From: Halicephalobus mephisto
Taxonomy: Eukaryota > Nematoda > Chromadorea > Rhabditida > Panagrolaimidae
Reading direction: 5' to 3'
Assembly: GCA_009193035.1 (NCBI GenBank)
Contig: SWDT01000008.1
Span: forward strand, 372,001-436,000
DNA length: 64,000 bases
Of this stretch, positions 35,833 to 48,119 are shown in pieces; position 1 is the stretch's first letter; each line of letters opens with the position of its first letter. A model generated the notes under the pieces. That model made no database searches. It was not told the origin of the DNA and worked only from the letters and a program-made list of their open reading frames with translations. Position numbers and translations under genes: made by a program.

Positions 35833-36879
35833 TTATTTATTATATTTTTTTTCGCCAGTAAATTAGATATTTTTAATCTATCTTTAAAGATAGAAAAATG
35901 ATTTTGGAGTATGGTTATTAAATGTCTCATGAATTCATGCTATTAATATTACTCATATGTGACAAAGTTGCAACCCATGTGTTACATAAAACCGTGACAT
36001 TAGAAAAAAGTAACGATAATTGTTGCACAATGATTACTGGGTTTTTAATAACGAAAATATGTATTTTTATATTTTCGTCACGTATAAATTGTTTTTTTTG
36101 TGTGAAAATACTTTGCTGGATTACGAAATGTAAAAATTTCTGAGATTTTTCAAACTTTCTTTTTCTATTGAATTTTAGAAGATTTCAAAAATATCTAGAA
36201 AAATTTAGAATTAGTTTTAAAATTATTTTCTTTATAAAAACTAGCGTCGTACGATCTTTGCCCAAGTTGTTATTAAAATTTTCCTTAGAATCTGCTGAGA
36301 CAGAAACCATACTAGAAAGAGAGCATCTGAAGAGATATTCTGAATATCAGAGAGTGCGGGATATTGTAGGATATGAGGAAACTCGATTGCAGTTATGTGG
36401 ATGGATATATATAAATTGTATCTGTGTTTTATGATTATTGTGGACGCATAATCCCCATGACTGGGAATATCCAGAACACCGAAAATTTAACAGTTTCTTC
36501 TCTCCACGGAGGAGTACAAAATGGAACACTTCGGTGTATCGGGACCCTCCCCGGGTGTAGCTCTGATATTAATAATATTCGTTCCTATTTTGTATTGTGT
36601 CTCATTCTAAGTAAAAGACATAACAATTATTGAGTAAAAATTAGTAATATTCTTCCTATTTCTATCCTAACAGAATCATTTATCACAGTTTTCATGATTT
36701 TGATATCTCAATCAGCTTCCTTGAATCATCAGGAGTTATTGTCGGTGAATTTGTATTGTTTAATTGCCCCAGTAAAGTGAGGAGTTAGCAATCGTACAGG
36801 ATGAGTCAATTAAGGGAACACGTCATATTCCTTTACACCCTCTATGATCATTCTTGTGGGTGTAAAGGATAAATTCAAA
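35833..36879. other. intergenic region, no gene seen
   Basis: Only short chance open frames occur. A brief GC-richer stretch near 36505-36565 includes CTCCACGGAGGAG (a small hairpin) and GGGACCCTCCCCGGG, and is unlike its surroundings. No RNA gene or protein motif was recognised. Confidence 0.4.
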
Positions 36880-37815
36880 GAGACTACATGACCTTTATGA
36901 AAATAAATCCCTAAGCCGTTTGAGTATAAACTTATGAATGAATGCTTAAAGCCTTGAGTTCTTTATTAATCAGTTTGTGAAGTTTTAAGTCTCTTATAAA
37001 CAAATATTCGAATCATTAAGCTCTTTGCGGATTAATATTCGGATCTCTAGGTTTCTTGTGAAGGAATCTGTGAAATCGTATACCCTTTGCGAATGGATAT
37101 CTAAAGTTTTATGTCCCTTACGAATGAATCCATGAAGTCCTAAGCGCCTTGTAAACAAATATCTGAATTTCTAAGTCCTTTGTGAATGAATCTCTGAATT
37201 TTTAGATTTATTGTGAATGAATATCTGAACTCTAGGTCTTTTACAAACAAATATCTCAATTTCTAGATCTCTTGCGGACGAATTTCTGAATCCTAAGTCT
37301 TTTATGAATGCACTTGTGAATCCTCAAATTCCTTATGAACCAGTATTTGAACATCTAGGTTCCTTAAAAGTGAATATATGAAACTTTAAATTTCTTGTAA
37401 GTGAATTTTGGAACATCTAGGTTTTTTGCAAATTAATGTACAAAATTTTATATCTTCTGTGAGTAAATTTTCAAACATCTAGGTTTCTTAAAAGTGAATA
37501 TATGAAACTTTAAATTTCTTGTGAGTGAATTTTCGAACATTTAGGTTTCTTAAAAATGGATGTACAAAATTTTATATCTTCTGTGAGTGAATTTTCGAAC
37601 ATCTAGGTTTCTTAAAAATGGATGTACAAAACTTTAAATCTCTTCTGAGTGAATTTTCGAACATCTAGGTTTCTTAGAAATGGATGTACAAAATTTTATA
37701 TCTTCTGTGAGTAAATTTTCGAACATCTAGGTCTCTTAAAAATGGATGTACAAAACTTTAAATCTCTTGTGAGTAAATTTTCAAACATCTAGGTCCCTTA
37801 AAAATGAATCTATCA
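36880..37815. repeat. degenerating minisatellite, half-unit about 33 bp, full unit about 66 bp
   Basis: The right part (about 37340-37800) repeats GTGAATTTTCGAACATCTAG, GTTTCTTAAAAATGGATGT and ACAAAATTTTATATCTTCT with a period of about 66. The left part carries increasingly diverged half-units of the type GAATGAATATCTGAATTCTA. The gradient suggests expansion at the right edge. Confidence 0.8.
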
Positions 37816-39108
37816 ACTCTCTGTGAATGCACTCCCTTGTCATTTGTTGATTAGCTGCTCAATAAAAATGAATAATCTAGTCAATCAGCAAATTTTTGCT
37901 AACAGATGGATTTTTCTTTTTTTGCAACTTTTATTTTCAATTTAAAAAAGTAATTTTAGGGGTTTTTGCATAGATTCAATAATTGCAAAATTAAAAATTG
38001 ATTTTTTTTATGAATTTACGTCAGTATAAATTTCCAAAAAATTTCGAAATCGTGCTATCATAAACAATAAACATTTTTTAGGAAATTATTCCGAAATAAA
38101 TTTCCAAAATTTTTACTTTAACGTTTAATTTTGAAATTTTTTCAAATTACGAAATTTATTTTGAAAAAAATTTTGAAGTATAAAATTTTAAGTTTTAATT
38201 TCGAAATTAAATTTTATAGAAATTTTTTTATGAAATATGTTTTAAAAAAAATATTTTTTGATTTTTGAATTTTAAATATTTTTTGATTTTTAAAAATTTT
38301 GCAAATTCGAAAAAGATATTTTTTTATTTTTTAATTTTAAATATTTTTCGATTTTTAAAAATTTCGCAAATTCGAAAATGATATTTTTTTATTTTTAAAA
38401 ATTTTCAATAAAATTTTGCAAATTCAAAAATGATATTTTTCGATTTTAAATATTTTTTGATTTTTAAAAATTTTGCAAATTCAAAAATGATATTTTTTAA
38501 TTTTTCGATTTTAAATATTTTTTGATTTTTAAAAATCTTCAATAAAATTTTGTAAATTCGAAAAGAATATTTTTTAATTTTTATTTTGTAAACGTCTGGT
38601 TCAAAGAACTGGATACATTGACCCTAGATTCGGAATTCGATCTTTTTTGACCAAAAATAAAAGATAAAAATGGTCCACATGTCGTTCACCAATCGGAGAG
38701 GTGGGACTTTTTTGTCAAAGATAAAAAGACTGGGGAAGACGATTTTCGATCTGAAATATTTATGATTTGATTAATTCACGTGAATTTCCTCATAGCTAAG
38801 AAATCCAAGCAGCTGGCCAAACAATCCGTTTTTTTTCAAATTTCTAACTTATTTTTTTCTAAATTCTTAACTTAGTTTTTTTTTTAATTTTTAAAATGCT
38901 TTTTTTTCTAAATTTTAAACGTATTTTTTTAAATTTAAAATTTAATTTTTTTAATTTAAAATTTGGTTTTTTTTAAATTTAAAATTTTATTTTTCTTTTA
39001 ATTTAAAATTTTATTTTTTTAAATTTAAAATTTTATTTTTTGAATGAAAATCGTGAACTTTTTTTTTAAAAAATATATTAAATAATTTCAGTTTTTTGTT
39101 GAATGAAA
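37816..39108 (+). promoter_or_regulatory. AT-rich upstream region of aldo-keto reductase with GATA motifs
   Basis: Mostly homopolymer-rich AT sequence (about 38130-38590 and 38860-39060, with weakly repeated ATTTTTTGATTTTTAAAAAT blocks). Between 38590 and 38800 is a less AT-rich island with AAAGATAAAAATGG and AAAGATAAAAAGACTGGGG, two AGATAA-type GATA-factor motifs in the same orientation. A TAATTTCAG acceptor at about 39091 lies 17 bases before the ATG, a candidate trans-splice site. Confidence 0.4.
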
Positions 39109-42100
39109 ATGGTCCAGGATATCCACAATAATTATTCGTTAAATAATATTTATAAATTTAATGAAATCGGTGAGGATTTTATTTTTTTAATAGATTCTGG
39201 AGTTGTTTAGAAGTTCATTGAAGTTTCTAGAATCCGGTAGAAAATTCTGAAATTTCGAAAATCAGAAATTTCTAGAACTTTTTAGAATCTAATAAAATTT
39301 TTCGGAATTTTCTGGAATCTTCGAAAATCATAGAAATTTCTAGAATTTAATTTGCTTTTCTGGAATCTTCGAAAATTTCATATTTTTATAAGATTTAAAA
39401 GTTTTCAAAAATCGGAAATTTCTAGAATTTTTCAGAATCTTTTAGAATTCAATTTGCTTTTTTGGAATATTCGAAAATTCCATAGATATTTTTATAAGAT
39501 TCTAAGATTCAGAAACTTTCGAAAATCAGAAATTTCTAGAATTCAATTTGCTTTTCTGGAATCTTCGAAAATTCCATATTTTTATAAGATTTAAAAGTTT
39601 TCAAAAATCAGAAATTTCTAGAATTTTTCAGAATCTTCTAGAATTCAATTTACTTTTTTGGAATATTTGAAAGTTTCATAGATATTTCTAGAATTCATTG
39701 TAAATTTAAAACACCCCAAACCAGTGATATTCAATTTTTCTAAAACCTTCTGAAAATTTATTTCAAAATTATTTCACAAGAATTTGTAACTTGAGAAAAG
39801 TGATTTTAAATATATAATTTTAGGGAAAGATGAATCAGAACTCATCAATGAAGATAAAGATTTTTTTCTTCCTTCAAGTTCCTATTCTTCGTTTTTTACG
39901 ACTTTGAATAACGGAATCCAGATGCCGCTACTTGGACTGGGTATGTTGACTACATTTCGGTCTTCCCATGTGGTCTTCGTCGTTATCAACGATTCCCAGA
40001 GCCATATTGGAGTCACATGGGCCGTGTGCCTTTGATCTGTCTCTGTCATTTCACGAAAGATCAAGTAATCAATCTCGCGAAAAAACCCCCTTTTCAATGA
40101 AATGTTTCGTAAATACAATTCGTAGAATTTCTGAAAATCTTCTAGAATCCAATGGTGTTTAAAATCTTTAAAGATTTTATTTTTGAACAATTTTAAAATC
40201 AAGGGAAAAATTTAAAAATTTGTAAAATTTCGTAAATTTTCAGAATCCATCGGGTAATTTCGAAATTTTACAGAATATTGTAAAAGTTTTTAGAATATTC
40301 CGGAATTTCATAAACCTTCGAAATTTTATAAAATTTAAGGAAGTTTCGAAAGTTCACAGCATACTGTAGAAACTTTGAAAACTCCATAAATTCTCAGAAT
40401 ACATCGAATGCTTCTGAAATTCTACAGAATATTATTAAATTTTTTAGAATATTTCGAATCAAAACATGACCTGTGAGTCGTATCTTATAGCAAAAAGTTT
40501 AAAGTTTGAAAATTGTATTTTACAGAGAAAAATCTGAATTTCGAAATAGTATCTTACCACGAAAAGTTTATATTTCAGAAATAGAATCTCATCACGAAAA
40601 GTTCAAATTTCAGAAATAGAATCTCACCACGAAAAGTTCAAATTTCAAAAATAGTATCTTACCACGAAAAATCCAAATTTCGAAAATAGAATCTTACCAC
40701 GAAAAGTTTATATTTCGAAAATAATATCTCACCACGAAAAGTTCATGTCAGAAATCGTATTTTACCACGAAAAATCCAAATTTCGAAAATAGAATCTCAC
40801 CACGAAAAGTTTATATTTCGAAAATAATATCTCACCACGAAAAGTTCATATATCAGAAATCGTGTCTTACCACGAAAAACCCAAATTTCGACTTTGAACT
40901 TTGAACTTTGACCGTTAATTTTGATAATATGAAACACCGAAAATACATGTTAAAATAATTTTCCAACAATTCTTATTTCTATTTTTTGCAATTGTACATT
41001 TTCGGAATTAACATGAAAAATGTTAAATTTTAAAATTTTGTAAAAAATTACACAAATTTGTCTCAAAAAATCCCGTAACAAACTTTATTTCCACTTTTTA
41101 CAGTACTATAAATATTTCAGGAACAACTCATTCTGGAGGCTACAACCACGATGCTGTAGTTTTCGCTTTGAGAAAATGCGGATACAGAATGATAGATACA
41201 GCAAAAAGATACGGTGTCGAAAAACAAATAGGAAAAGCTATTTTAGTAAGTTTTTTAAATAATCGTATTTTTAAAAATTAAAAAACTTTTTTAAAAATTA
41301 AATTTCTAAAAATTTAAAAATTCCTTCAATATTTAAATTTTTAAATTTTTAAATTTTTTTGATTTTCTAGTTTTTAGAAATTTTTAAATTTCTTTAATTT
41401 TTTTAATTTAAAAATTTTAATTTTTTTGATTTTTAAAAATTTAAAAATTTCTTTCATTTTTACAAATTTAAAAATTTCTTTAATTTTAAAATTTTTTTGA
41501 TTTTTTAAAATTTTAAAATTTTTTTGATTTTTAAAAATTTAAAAATTAGGTCAGTGTTTTCCTTTCTTTTTTCCGGCTTCGACGTAGATAGGACCTCCTT
41601 GTGTTCGGACTATGTTGCAGAACAGGTCTGATTGTGACTGAAAATTTATTTTTAATATTTTTAAACTTTTTACTGCAAATTATTTTTAGGATTACAATAA
41701 CGTGGATTATAATTTTCCCAATACCCATATTACCGTAATTTGCAATCATTATTGAGGAAAAAATGGATGAAGAATGCGTAACCTGTGTGACCTCGATTAA
41801 GAAATTTTCAGTTATTTTTGTGGAAAATATATTTCAAAAATATACAGTATGGAATTTTGAAATTCTAATGTAAAGTGAAAATCGAAGGATATTTTAGTAT
41901 TTAATAAGTTCGTCAAATTCGTTTCGAAACTATTTCGAAATAGTTAACGTTTTTGATTTTTATAGTATTATTGTATCTAGGAAGTTCGTCAAATTCGCTT
42001 CGAAACTATTTCGCAATTATTTTTTTAAATTTCGAAACTACTTTGTAACAGTTCCGTTGATTTTTATAGTATTATTGTATCTAAGAAGTTCGTCAAATTC

Positions 42101-44808
42101 GCTTCGAAACTATTTAGCAATTTTTTTTTAATTTTGAAACTACTTTGTAATAGTTCCGTTGATTTTTATAGTATTACTGTATCTGAGAAGTTCGTCAAAT
42201 TCGCCTCGAAACTATTTAGCAATTATTTTTTTAAATTTCGAAACTACTTTGTAACAGTTCCGTTGATTTTTATAGTATTACTGTATCTGAGAAGTTCGTC
42301 AAATTCGCTCCGAAACTATTTAGCAATTTTTTTTTAATTTTGAAACTACTTTGTAATAGTTCCGTTGATTTTTATAGTATTACTGTATCTGAGAAGTTCG
42401 TCAAATTCGCCTCGAAACTATTTAGCAATTATTTTTTTAAATTTCGAAATTATTTCGTAACAATCTTGTTTTTGATTTTCACAATATTACTGTATCTAGG
42501 AAGTTCGTAAAATTCGTTTCGAAACTATTTCGTAACAATCCTGTTTCGCTTTTTGTAATGTTGTGGTTTTGGACCATGTCTTACCTTGCAAAGCGCGTCC
42601 CCTGCGGCAGCTTTCTTCAAACAGGCACAAAGATGGTTATCGCATTTATTTCTTCCTTTTTGGTGGTCATAGCATTTGTCATGAACAAGACAGCAATGGT
42701 TGAATTGAGCTAAATTTATAAAATTAAAATTAAATAATATTTTAATTTTTTTACCGAGTTTAGGTTTGCAATGAATCGTCACACTTAAATTCGCAAAAAA
42801 ACTTTCAAGATCGTTTCTGCCACATTTGAAATCTTTTTGAGAATTAACAATCAAAAAAATACAAAATAAAATAAAAAATTGAAGACAATTCATTTTAGAT
42901 AAATTTGATAAAATAAAATTTTCGTTTTTCCGGACTTCGGATTTGAAACTGGATTTCTTCGATCAGGTTTTACTTGGATTAAGAAAAACAAAAAATGAGT
43001 AGGAGTAACAGGAAGTCTCGTTTCAGAATTCCCAAGTTGAAAGAGAAGATATTTTTATAAACACGAAACTGTGGCCCACGGACTTCGGAGACGGGGTTAA
43101 AGTCGCTTTCGAAGCTTCGTGTCGAAGATTGGGACTCGAATATCTCGGTTTGTTTCTTAATCAAATTAAAATTGAATTTTGTAAACTTTTAAAAATTTCG
43201 AAATTTTCTGTGAAATTTTTAAAATTATTCGTTTTTTTTAATTTTCGGAATTTTTAAAAGTACTGTAGATAATTTTGGAGTTTTCAATAATATTGTAGAA
43301 GATTTTCCAATTTTCCAGAATTCTGTACAAAGTTACAGAATTAAGTGACAGATGTTAGGAATTTCACGGAAAATTCTAGAATCCTCTTGGATACTGTAGA
43401 CGGTTCTAAACTTTTAGAATCCAATAAATAGTTTCAATAATTCTATAGAAATTTTCAGAATCCTTGGAACATTATAAAAAATTCTAGAATTTATTGAAAT
43501 ACTGTAAAAATTCAAGAACCTTCTACAGTATCTTCATATTTTCGAAAAGTTCAGAATCTTTGGAACATTATAAAAAATTTTTAAATTTATTGAAATATTG
43601 TAAAAATTCAAGAACCTTCTACAGTATCCTCATATTTTCGAAAAGTTCAGAATCCTTGGAATACTGTAAAATATTTTAAAATGTTTAAAAATTCTACAAA
43701 ATATTCCAAATTTTCAGAACTTTGTGAAAAATTTAAAATTAATATTTTAAACCTCAAATTTTGGAATTTTCTAAAATCTTCTCAAAATCCATTTTAAAAC
43801 AAATTTCATAAAAAAGTTAATTTTTAATTTTTATAAAAAATAATTTTGAAATTTTTTTAAAAAATCAATATAAAATTTAATTTAATAAATAAAAAATTAT
43901 TCCAAAATATTTTTAAAAAATCAATATAAAATTCAATTTAATAAATAAAAATTATTCCGAAATTTTTTTAAAAAATCAATATAAAATTTAATTTAATAAA
44001 TAAAAAATTATTCCAAAATTTTTTTAAAAAATCAATATAAAATTTAATTTAATAAATAAAAATTATTCCGAAATTTTTTTAAAAAATCAATATAAAATTT
44101 AATTTAATAAATAAAAATTATTTCGAAATTTTGAAAAAAAATCAATATAAAATTTAATTTAATAAATAAAAAATTATTCTGAAATTTTTTTAAAAAATCA
44201 ATATAAAATTTAATTTAATAAATAAAAATTATTCAGATTCGTACATGATTCATTTGCCGATTGTCCCGGATAATTTCGAAAATAAAAAAAAAATTTTACA
44301 AGAAACTTGGAGAAAAATGGAGAAACTTTACGAATCAGAAAAAATTCGATCCATTGGAGTTTCAAATTTCGAAATTTCTGATCTCGAAACGATTTTGGAA
44401 AATTGTTCGATAATTCCGCATCTGAATCAATGTGAATTCCATCCTTGTCAAAATCCGACTTTTTTGAGGGATTACTGTAAAGAAAACAAAATTACTTTCG
44501 CCGGATACTGTCCATTGGCCAAAGGAAGGATTCTGAATCTGGATCCGATTCAGAAAATCGCTCAAAAACACGCCAAATCCCCGGCTCAAATCTGCATACG
44601 GTGGTCCATCCAGAACGGGGTACCTGCGATTCCGAAAAGCAAAAAACCATCAAGAGTCTTCGAAAACTCCCTCGTCTTCGACTTCGAGTTGACTCCAGAA
44701 GACATGTACATCCTGGATAATCTTCACTTGACCGAAAATATTAAAGTTGTCAAATTTGATAATATCCAAAACACTATGTATCTTCCCGACGGTTATAAAT
44801 TGTCTTGA
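39109..44808 (+). CDS. aldo-keto reductase
   Basis: Five exons: 39109-39169, 39824-39940, 41121-41245, 43027-43147 and 44237-44808, about 331 residues, the family norm. After a 47-residue N-terminal extension the AKR fold begins at T-L-N-N-G-I-Q-M-P-L-L-G-L-G. The catalytic tetrad appears intact: Asp85 in RMIDTA, Tyr90 in KRYG, Lys115 in INTKLW and His147 in MIHLP. I-G-V-S-N-F and the NADPH-binding I-P-K-S-K region are present near the C-terminus. Such enzymes reduce carbonyls with NADPH in the cytosol, in detoxification or steroid and sugar metabolism; the substrate is not inferable. Introns are long (up to 1.8 kb) and repeat-filled, and intron 3 hosts an antisense PLA2 gene. Confidence 0.88.
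39230..39690. repeat. irregular tandem repeat in AKR intron 1
   Basis: Repeated blocks of TTCTAGAATTCAATTTGCTT, TTCTGGAATCTTCGAAAATT and CCATATTTTTATAAGATT, about four imperfect copies. Confidence 0.7.
40485..40890. repeat. minisatellite, unit about 38-40 bp, about 10 copies, AKR intron 2
   Basis: The unit is ATCTCACCACGAAAAGTT followed by CAAATTTCGAAAATAGA, with alternation between TCTCACCACG and TCTTACCACG variants. Confidence 0.85.
41551..42893 (-). CDS. secreted phospholipase A2-like protein, nested antisense in AKR intron 3
   Basis: Three exons on the minus strand: 42893-42755, 42709-42585 and 41637-41551, about 116 residues; both introns join in frame. A hydrophobic signal peptide (about residues 1-18, ending F-L-I-V-N-S) precedes a cysteine-rich domain. 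The PLA2 active-site motif C-C-x-x-H-D-x-C-Y is intact as HCCLVHDKCYD, followed by C-D-N-H-L-C-A-C. It is short and resembles the compact nematode sPLA2-like family. The canonical glycine-rich calcium loop is not obvious, so catalysis is not assured. The family releases fatty acids from phospholipids outside the cell. The C-terminus is lysine-rich (G-K-K-K-G-K). The whole gene lies between AKR exons 3 and 4 on the opposite strand, and its second intron carries a five-copy tandem repeat. Confidence 0.82.
41880..42535. repeat. tandem repeat, unit about 105-110 bp, about 5-6 copies
   Basis: Each unit has GAAGTTCGTCAAATTCG, CTCGAAACTATTTAGCAAT and ACTTTGTAACAGTTCCG with GATTTTTATAGTATTACTG. It lies inside the second intron of the nested PLA2 gene and thus also in AKR intron 3. 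Confidence 0.85.
43850..44236. repeat. tandem repeat, unit about 60 bp, about 6-7 copies, ending at AKR exon 5
   Basis: The unit reads AATTATTCCGAAATTTTTTT, AAAAAATCAATATAAAATTT, AATTTAATAAATAAA. The last copy ends in AAAATTATTCAG, which serves as the acceptor of exon 5. The splice acceptor thus appears to be built from repeat sequence. Confidence 0.85.
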
Positions 44809-45715
44809 TTCCAGATTAAAATTTCTAAAATGTTCAAAAAATAAATTTCTAAAAATGTTTAAAAAATAAATTTGTTTTCAAATTTCTAAAAATGTTTAAA
44901 AAATAAATTTTTTTCCTAGAAAAATCGTTTACTAATTATCAGAACTCTCAATTTCGAACTAATTCAAATTCGAAAATAAAATTTTCGAATTAATTTAAAT
45001 TCGAAAATTAAAAATTTCGAACTAATTTAAATTCGAAAATCAAAAATTTCGAACTAATTCAAATTCAAAAATTAAAAATTTCAAACTAATTCAAATTCAA
45101 AAATTAAATATGAAAAATTTCGAATTAATTTAAATTTGAAAATCAAAAATTTCGAAAAATCGACAGTTCTGCTAATGATCACAAATTGCACAACAATATG
45201 CAATTATTGTGTATTTATAGTTCCGAAAATTCTACATTTTCTCATATTACACAACCGTAATCAACTTAAATTTCGTTATTATATAAGTTTTAAAAATATA
45301 AGTTTTTCGTTGAAATTATTTTTTTAAAAAAATTAAAAATAAAATTTTTTCAAAATTGTCTCGACGCGAATTTCAGGATTTTCTTCAAAAAAGTAATTTA
45401 GTTTTTTATAAAATTATTAATTTTTTTAATTTTGAAAAAGAATTTTTTAAAAAATAATTTTTTAATTTTAATTCTCGGTCAGTAAAAAGATGGAATTTGG
45501 CTCTCACCGCGAAAATATAGTCTGTGTTCACTAACTGAGATGGACTTTTATTTTACCTTTTTTCATAATTATCACTTTATATATCCTCAATTTCACTTTT
45601 TTATCATAATTATATATATCCTACCACGAGTGCACATCTATCCCAACGTGTGTGATATATGAAATTTATGTTTGATTTCGTAATTTTTATGGTTTTTTAT
45701 TTTTTAGGTTTTAAA
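44809..45715. repeat. intergenic region with about 31-bp minisatellite (44950-45160)
   Basis: AATAAATTT blocks just after the AKR stop are candidate poly(A) signals. From about 44950 the unit TTCGAACTAATTTAAATTCG with AAAATCAAAAA repeats about six times. At about 45355 the motif GTCTCGACGCGAATTTCAG recurs. Sequence from 45540 leads into the TatD gene; a TTTTTTAG acceptor nine bases before the ATG is a candidate trans-splice site. Confidence 0.6.
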
Positions 45716-46557
45716 ATGATTGATACTCATTGCCATTTGGCGGATTCTGCGTTTTCAGAAGACTTGGACGAAGTCATAGCCCGGGCCAAGAATGCAGGAG
45801 TTCAGGCAGCAATCGTGTGTGCTGAATTCAGATGTCAATTCGACCAGATTCTGAACATGAGCAAGAAGTACCCCGACTTCGTGATGCCAGCAGTCGGAAC
45901 ACATCCCATCCAAGCAGGACACATCACGACCACACTAGAGGACTTCCAGGATAGTGACGTGTTCGTCAAAAATCATGCAGATGAAATCGTCGCCATTGGA
46001 GAAGTCGGACTAGATTACAATCCTCGGTTCTTGAACAACAAAGATGTAGAAAAGAAACTCCAACAAGAAGTACTGCTCAAACACATTAAACTATCCAAAG
46101 ACTTTGATCTTCCGCTCAATGTCCATTCCAGATCCGCAGGCAAACCAACAATCCTATTCCTCATAGAAAATGGTGCCACAAAAGTCCACATGCATGCCTT
46201 CGACGGAAACGGTAAAAGTGCCAAACCAGGCATCGACGCTGGATTCTATTTCTCCATTCCTCCCAGTTTTGCCAGAAAGGAAGAGGTTAGTCAATTCCAT
46301 AATTCCCATAATTACTTCAATTTTAGAAAATATCCCTCGTCAAAGCTATCCCTATGAATCAGATCCTTCTCGAGACAGATTCCCCAGTTTTAGGGCCAGA
46401 ACCCGGGGAAAGGAACGAACCCGCCAACATCACAGTCAGTGCAGAGTTTATCGCTAAAATCAAGAACATTTCCATCGATGAAGTCATTCGTCAAACAACC
46501 GAAAACGCCCTGAGGCTCTATCCGAAAATCTCTCGTTCGTTGTTGAAATTGAAATAG
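45716..46557 (+). CDS. TatD-family metal-dependent deoxyribonuclease (TATDN3-like)
   Basis: Two exons: 45716-46285 and 46327-46557, about 266 residues, close to human TATDN3. Metal-binding landmarks of the TatD TIM barrel are present: D-T-H-C-H-L at the N-terminus, GEVGLDYN, NVHSRSAG, KVHMHAFDG and LLETDSP. The family comprises Mg-dependent DNases and 3'-5' exonucleases; TATDN3 itself is poorly characterised. The ATG at 45716 was preferred over an upstream in-frame start because it begins the conserved M-I-D-T-H-C and follows an acceptor. The 3' end is convergent with the PRPP synthetase gene, with 84 bases between stop codons. Confidence 0.9.
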
Positions 46558-46641
46558 TTCCATTAAGATTAAATTAAAACGGTTTAAGTGCGAGATATGA
46601 AATTGTGAAATACAACGAGTCTAACAAGATCGGTTTCTAGC

Positions 46642-47969
46642 CTACATCGGGACGTGAGTGAAGAGGAATGACACACTTTCTCCGTTCTTGGTTCTTCTGA
46701 TGGCCTCTGCCAAGATCATTGAAATGTCAATGCAACGGATTTTGCTACATTCAGCGATTCTGTCTTCCTGAGGGATAGTGTTTGTGACAACGACGGCTTC
46801 GAAGCAGGAATCTCTCAGACGTTCCAGAGCTGGACCAGAGAAGACGCCATGGACGCAAAACGCGAATACTTTCAGGGCACCGGCTTCTCGAAGTTTGTCT
46901 GCAGCCAGACAGATGGTTCCACATGTGTCGGCCATGTCGTCGACGAGAATAGCGATTTTCCCGTTCACATCACCGACTAGAGTCATCTTGTCGACTTCGT
47001 TGGCTACTTTTCTCTCTTTGTGGATCAAAGCGAATTCGACATTGAGACGATCAGCAATGGAAGTGACACTGAAAATGAAAGTCATATATGCAGCAAACAA
47101 GGAACACACCGTTTAGCTCCTCCGGCATCGGGAGAAACGATAACAGCGCTTTCAAAGCCGGAGATTTCGGAACGGATATGTTGTAAAATAGCTGGTTCGG
47201 CATAAAGATTATCCACCGGGATGTCGAAAAATCCTTGAATTTGAGAAGCATGAAGATCCATGGTGATGATATGGTCAGCACCAGCAACACTGAGCATATT
47301 GGCGACAAGTTTGGCTGAGATCGGGGCACGGGACTTGTCCTTCTTGTCCTGTCTGGCATAGGGGAAACATGGAATAACAGCAGTGACACGGTAAGCAGAA
47401 GCGATCTTGCAAGCATTGATCATGATCAGGAGCTCCATCAGGTTATCGTTGACTTCACCACAACCACTCTGGATAATGTAGACGTCTTCTCCACGAACAC
47501 TCTCGTTGATTTCAACATTGGTTTCCTGGAAAACGAATATATGAAGGAAATTAGACATCAATATTGGATATATTTGAAAATTGATATATCAAAACTTAGT
47601 ATATGTGAAAATTGATATATCAAGAATTAACATATGTGAAAAATTGATATATATGAAAGTTGATATATTGAAAATCAACATGTAAAGAAGTGATATATCG
47701 AGAATTGATATATAGAAAGATTGATATATCGAGAATTGATATATAGAAAGATTGATATATCGAAAATTGATATATAGAAAGATTGGCACATGGAAAGTTG
47801 ATATATATCAGTTAACAATTACATATATATGAAAAACAGTACATAAAAGACTTACTTTATTGCTGAACTTTTTTAGGGAACATTTACCCATGTCGAGTTG
47901 AAGACGCTCGCAGATTCGACGAGCGAGTTCACGATGGGAACTTCCAGAAAAAACCTTGATTGATGGCAT
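46642..47969 (-). CDS. prps-1: ribose-phosphate pyrophosphokinase (PRPP synthetase)
   Basis: Three exons for the core protein: 47969-47856, 47525-47110 and 47068-46642, giving 318 residues, exactly the length of vertebrate PRPS1. The N-terminus [12 protein letters not shown] matches the family start. [13 protein letters not shown] is the flexible ATP loop region, ITMDLHA follows, and [12 protein letters not shown] is the PRPP-binding motif. The enzyme makes phosphoribosyl pyrophosphate from ribose 5-phosphate and ATP in the cytosol, for purine, pyrimidine and NAD synthesis. The frame stays open upstream of the core ATG to an acceptor at 48120, so a longer isoform is likely. Confidence 0.93.
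47540..47800. repeat. minisatellite, unit about 31 bp (GATATATC-rich), PRPS intron
   Basis: GATATATCGAGAATTGATAT followed by ATAGAAAGATT repeats several times. The 66-codon minus-strand open frame across it is an artefact. Confidence 0.8.
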
Positions 47970-48119
47970 GTTTTTATCCGCGGATTTGTTGTGGACTTCA
48001 GGGCAAACAGACTCAACGTCTGGTTCGGCTTTCGTTGACGGAATTTTTGCAGGTTTGGCGGCGAACAAATAGCCGCAATTATCGGGGTTAATTACCGGAA
48101 AAGTCGTGGCAGGACCGCC
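47970..48119 (-). other. possible N-terminal extension exon segment of PRPP synthetase
   Basis: On the minus strand, 50 codons upstream of the core PRPS ATG are open in the same frame, back to an acceptor (ATTCCAG, exon starting at 48119). The peptide (F-P-V-I-N-P-D-N-C-G-Y and E-P-D-V-E-S-V-C-P-E-V) contains no methionine. It would need an upstream coding exon, which I could not place between 48120 and 48620. It could also be 5' untranslated sequence. Confidence 0.45.

Noticed and set aside
35553..35930. Long open frames on both strands across the TATATCTG array
   Set aside because: The 8-base unit contains no stop in any frame, so open frames are automatic; the peptides are pure period-8 repeats.
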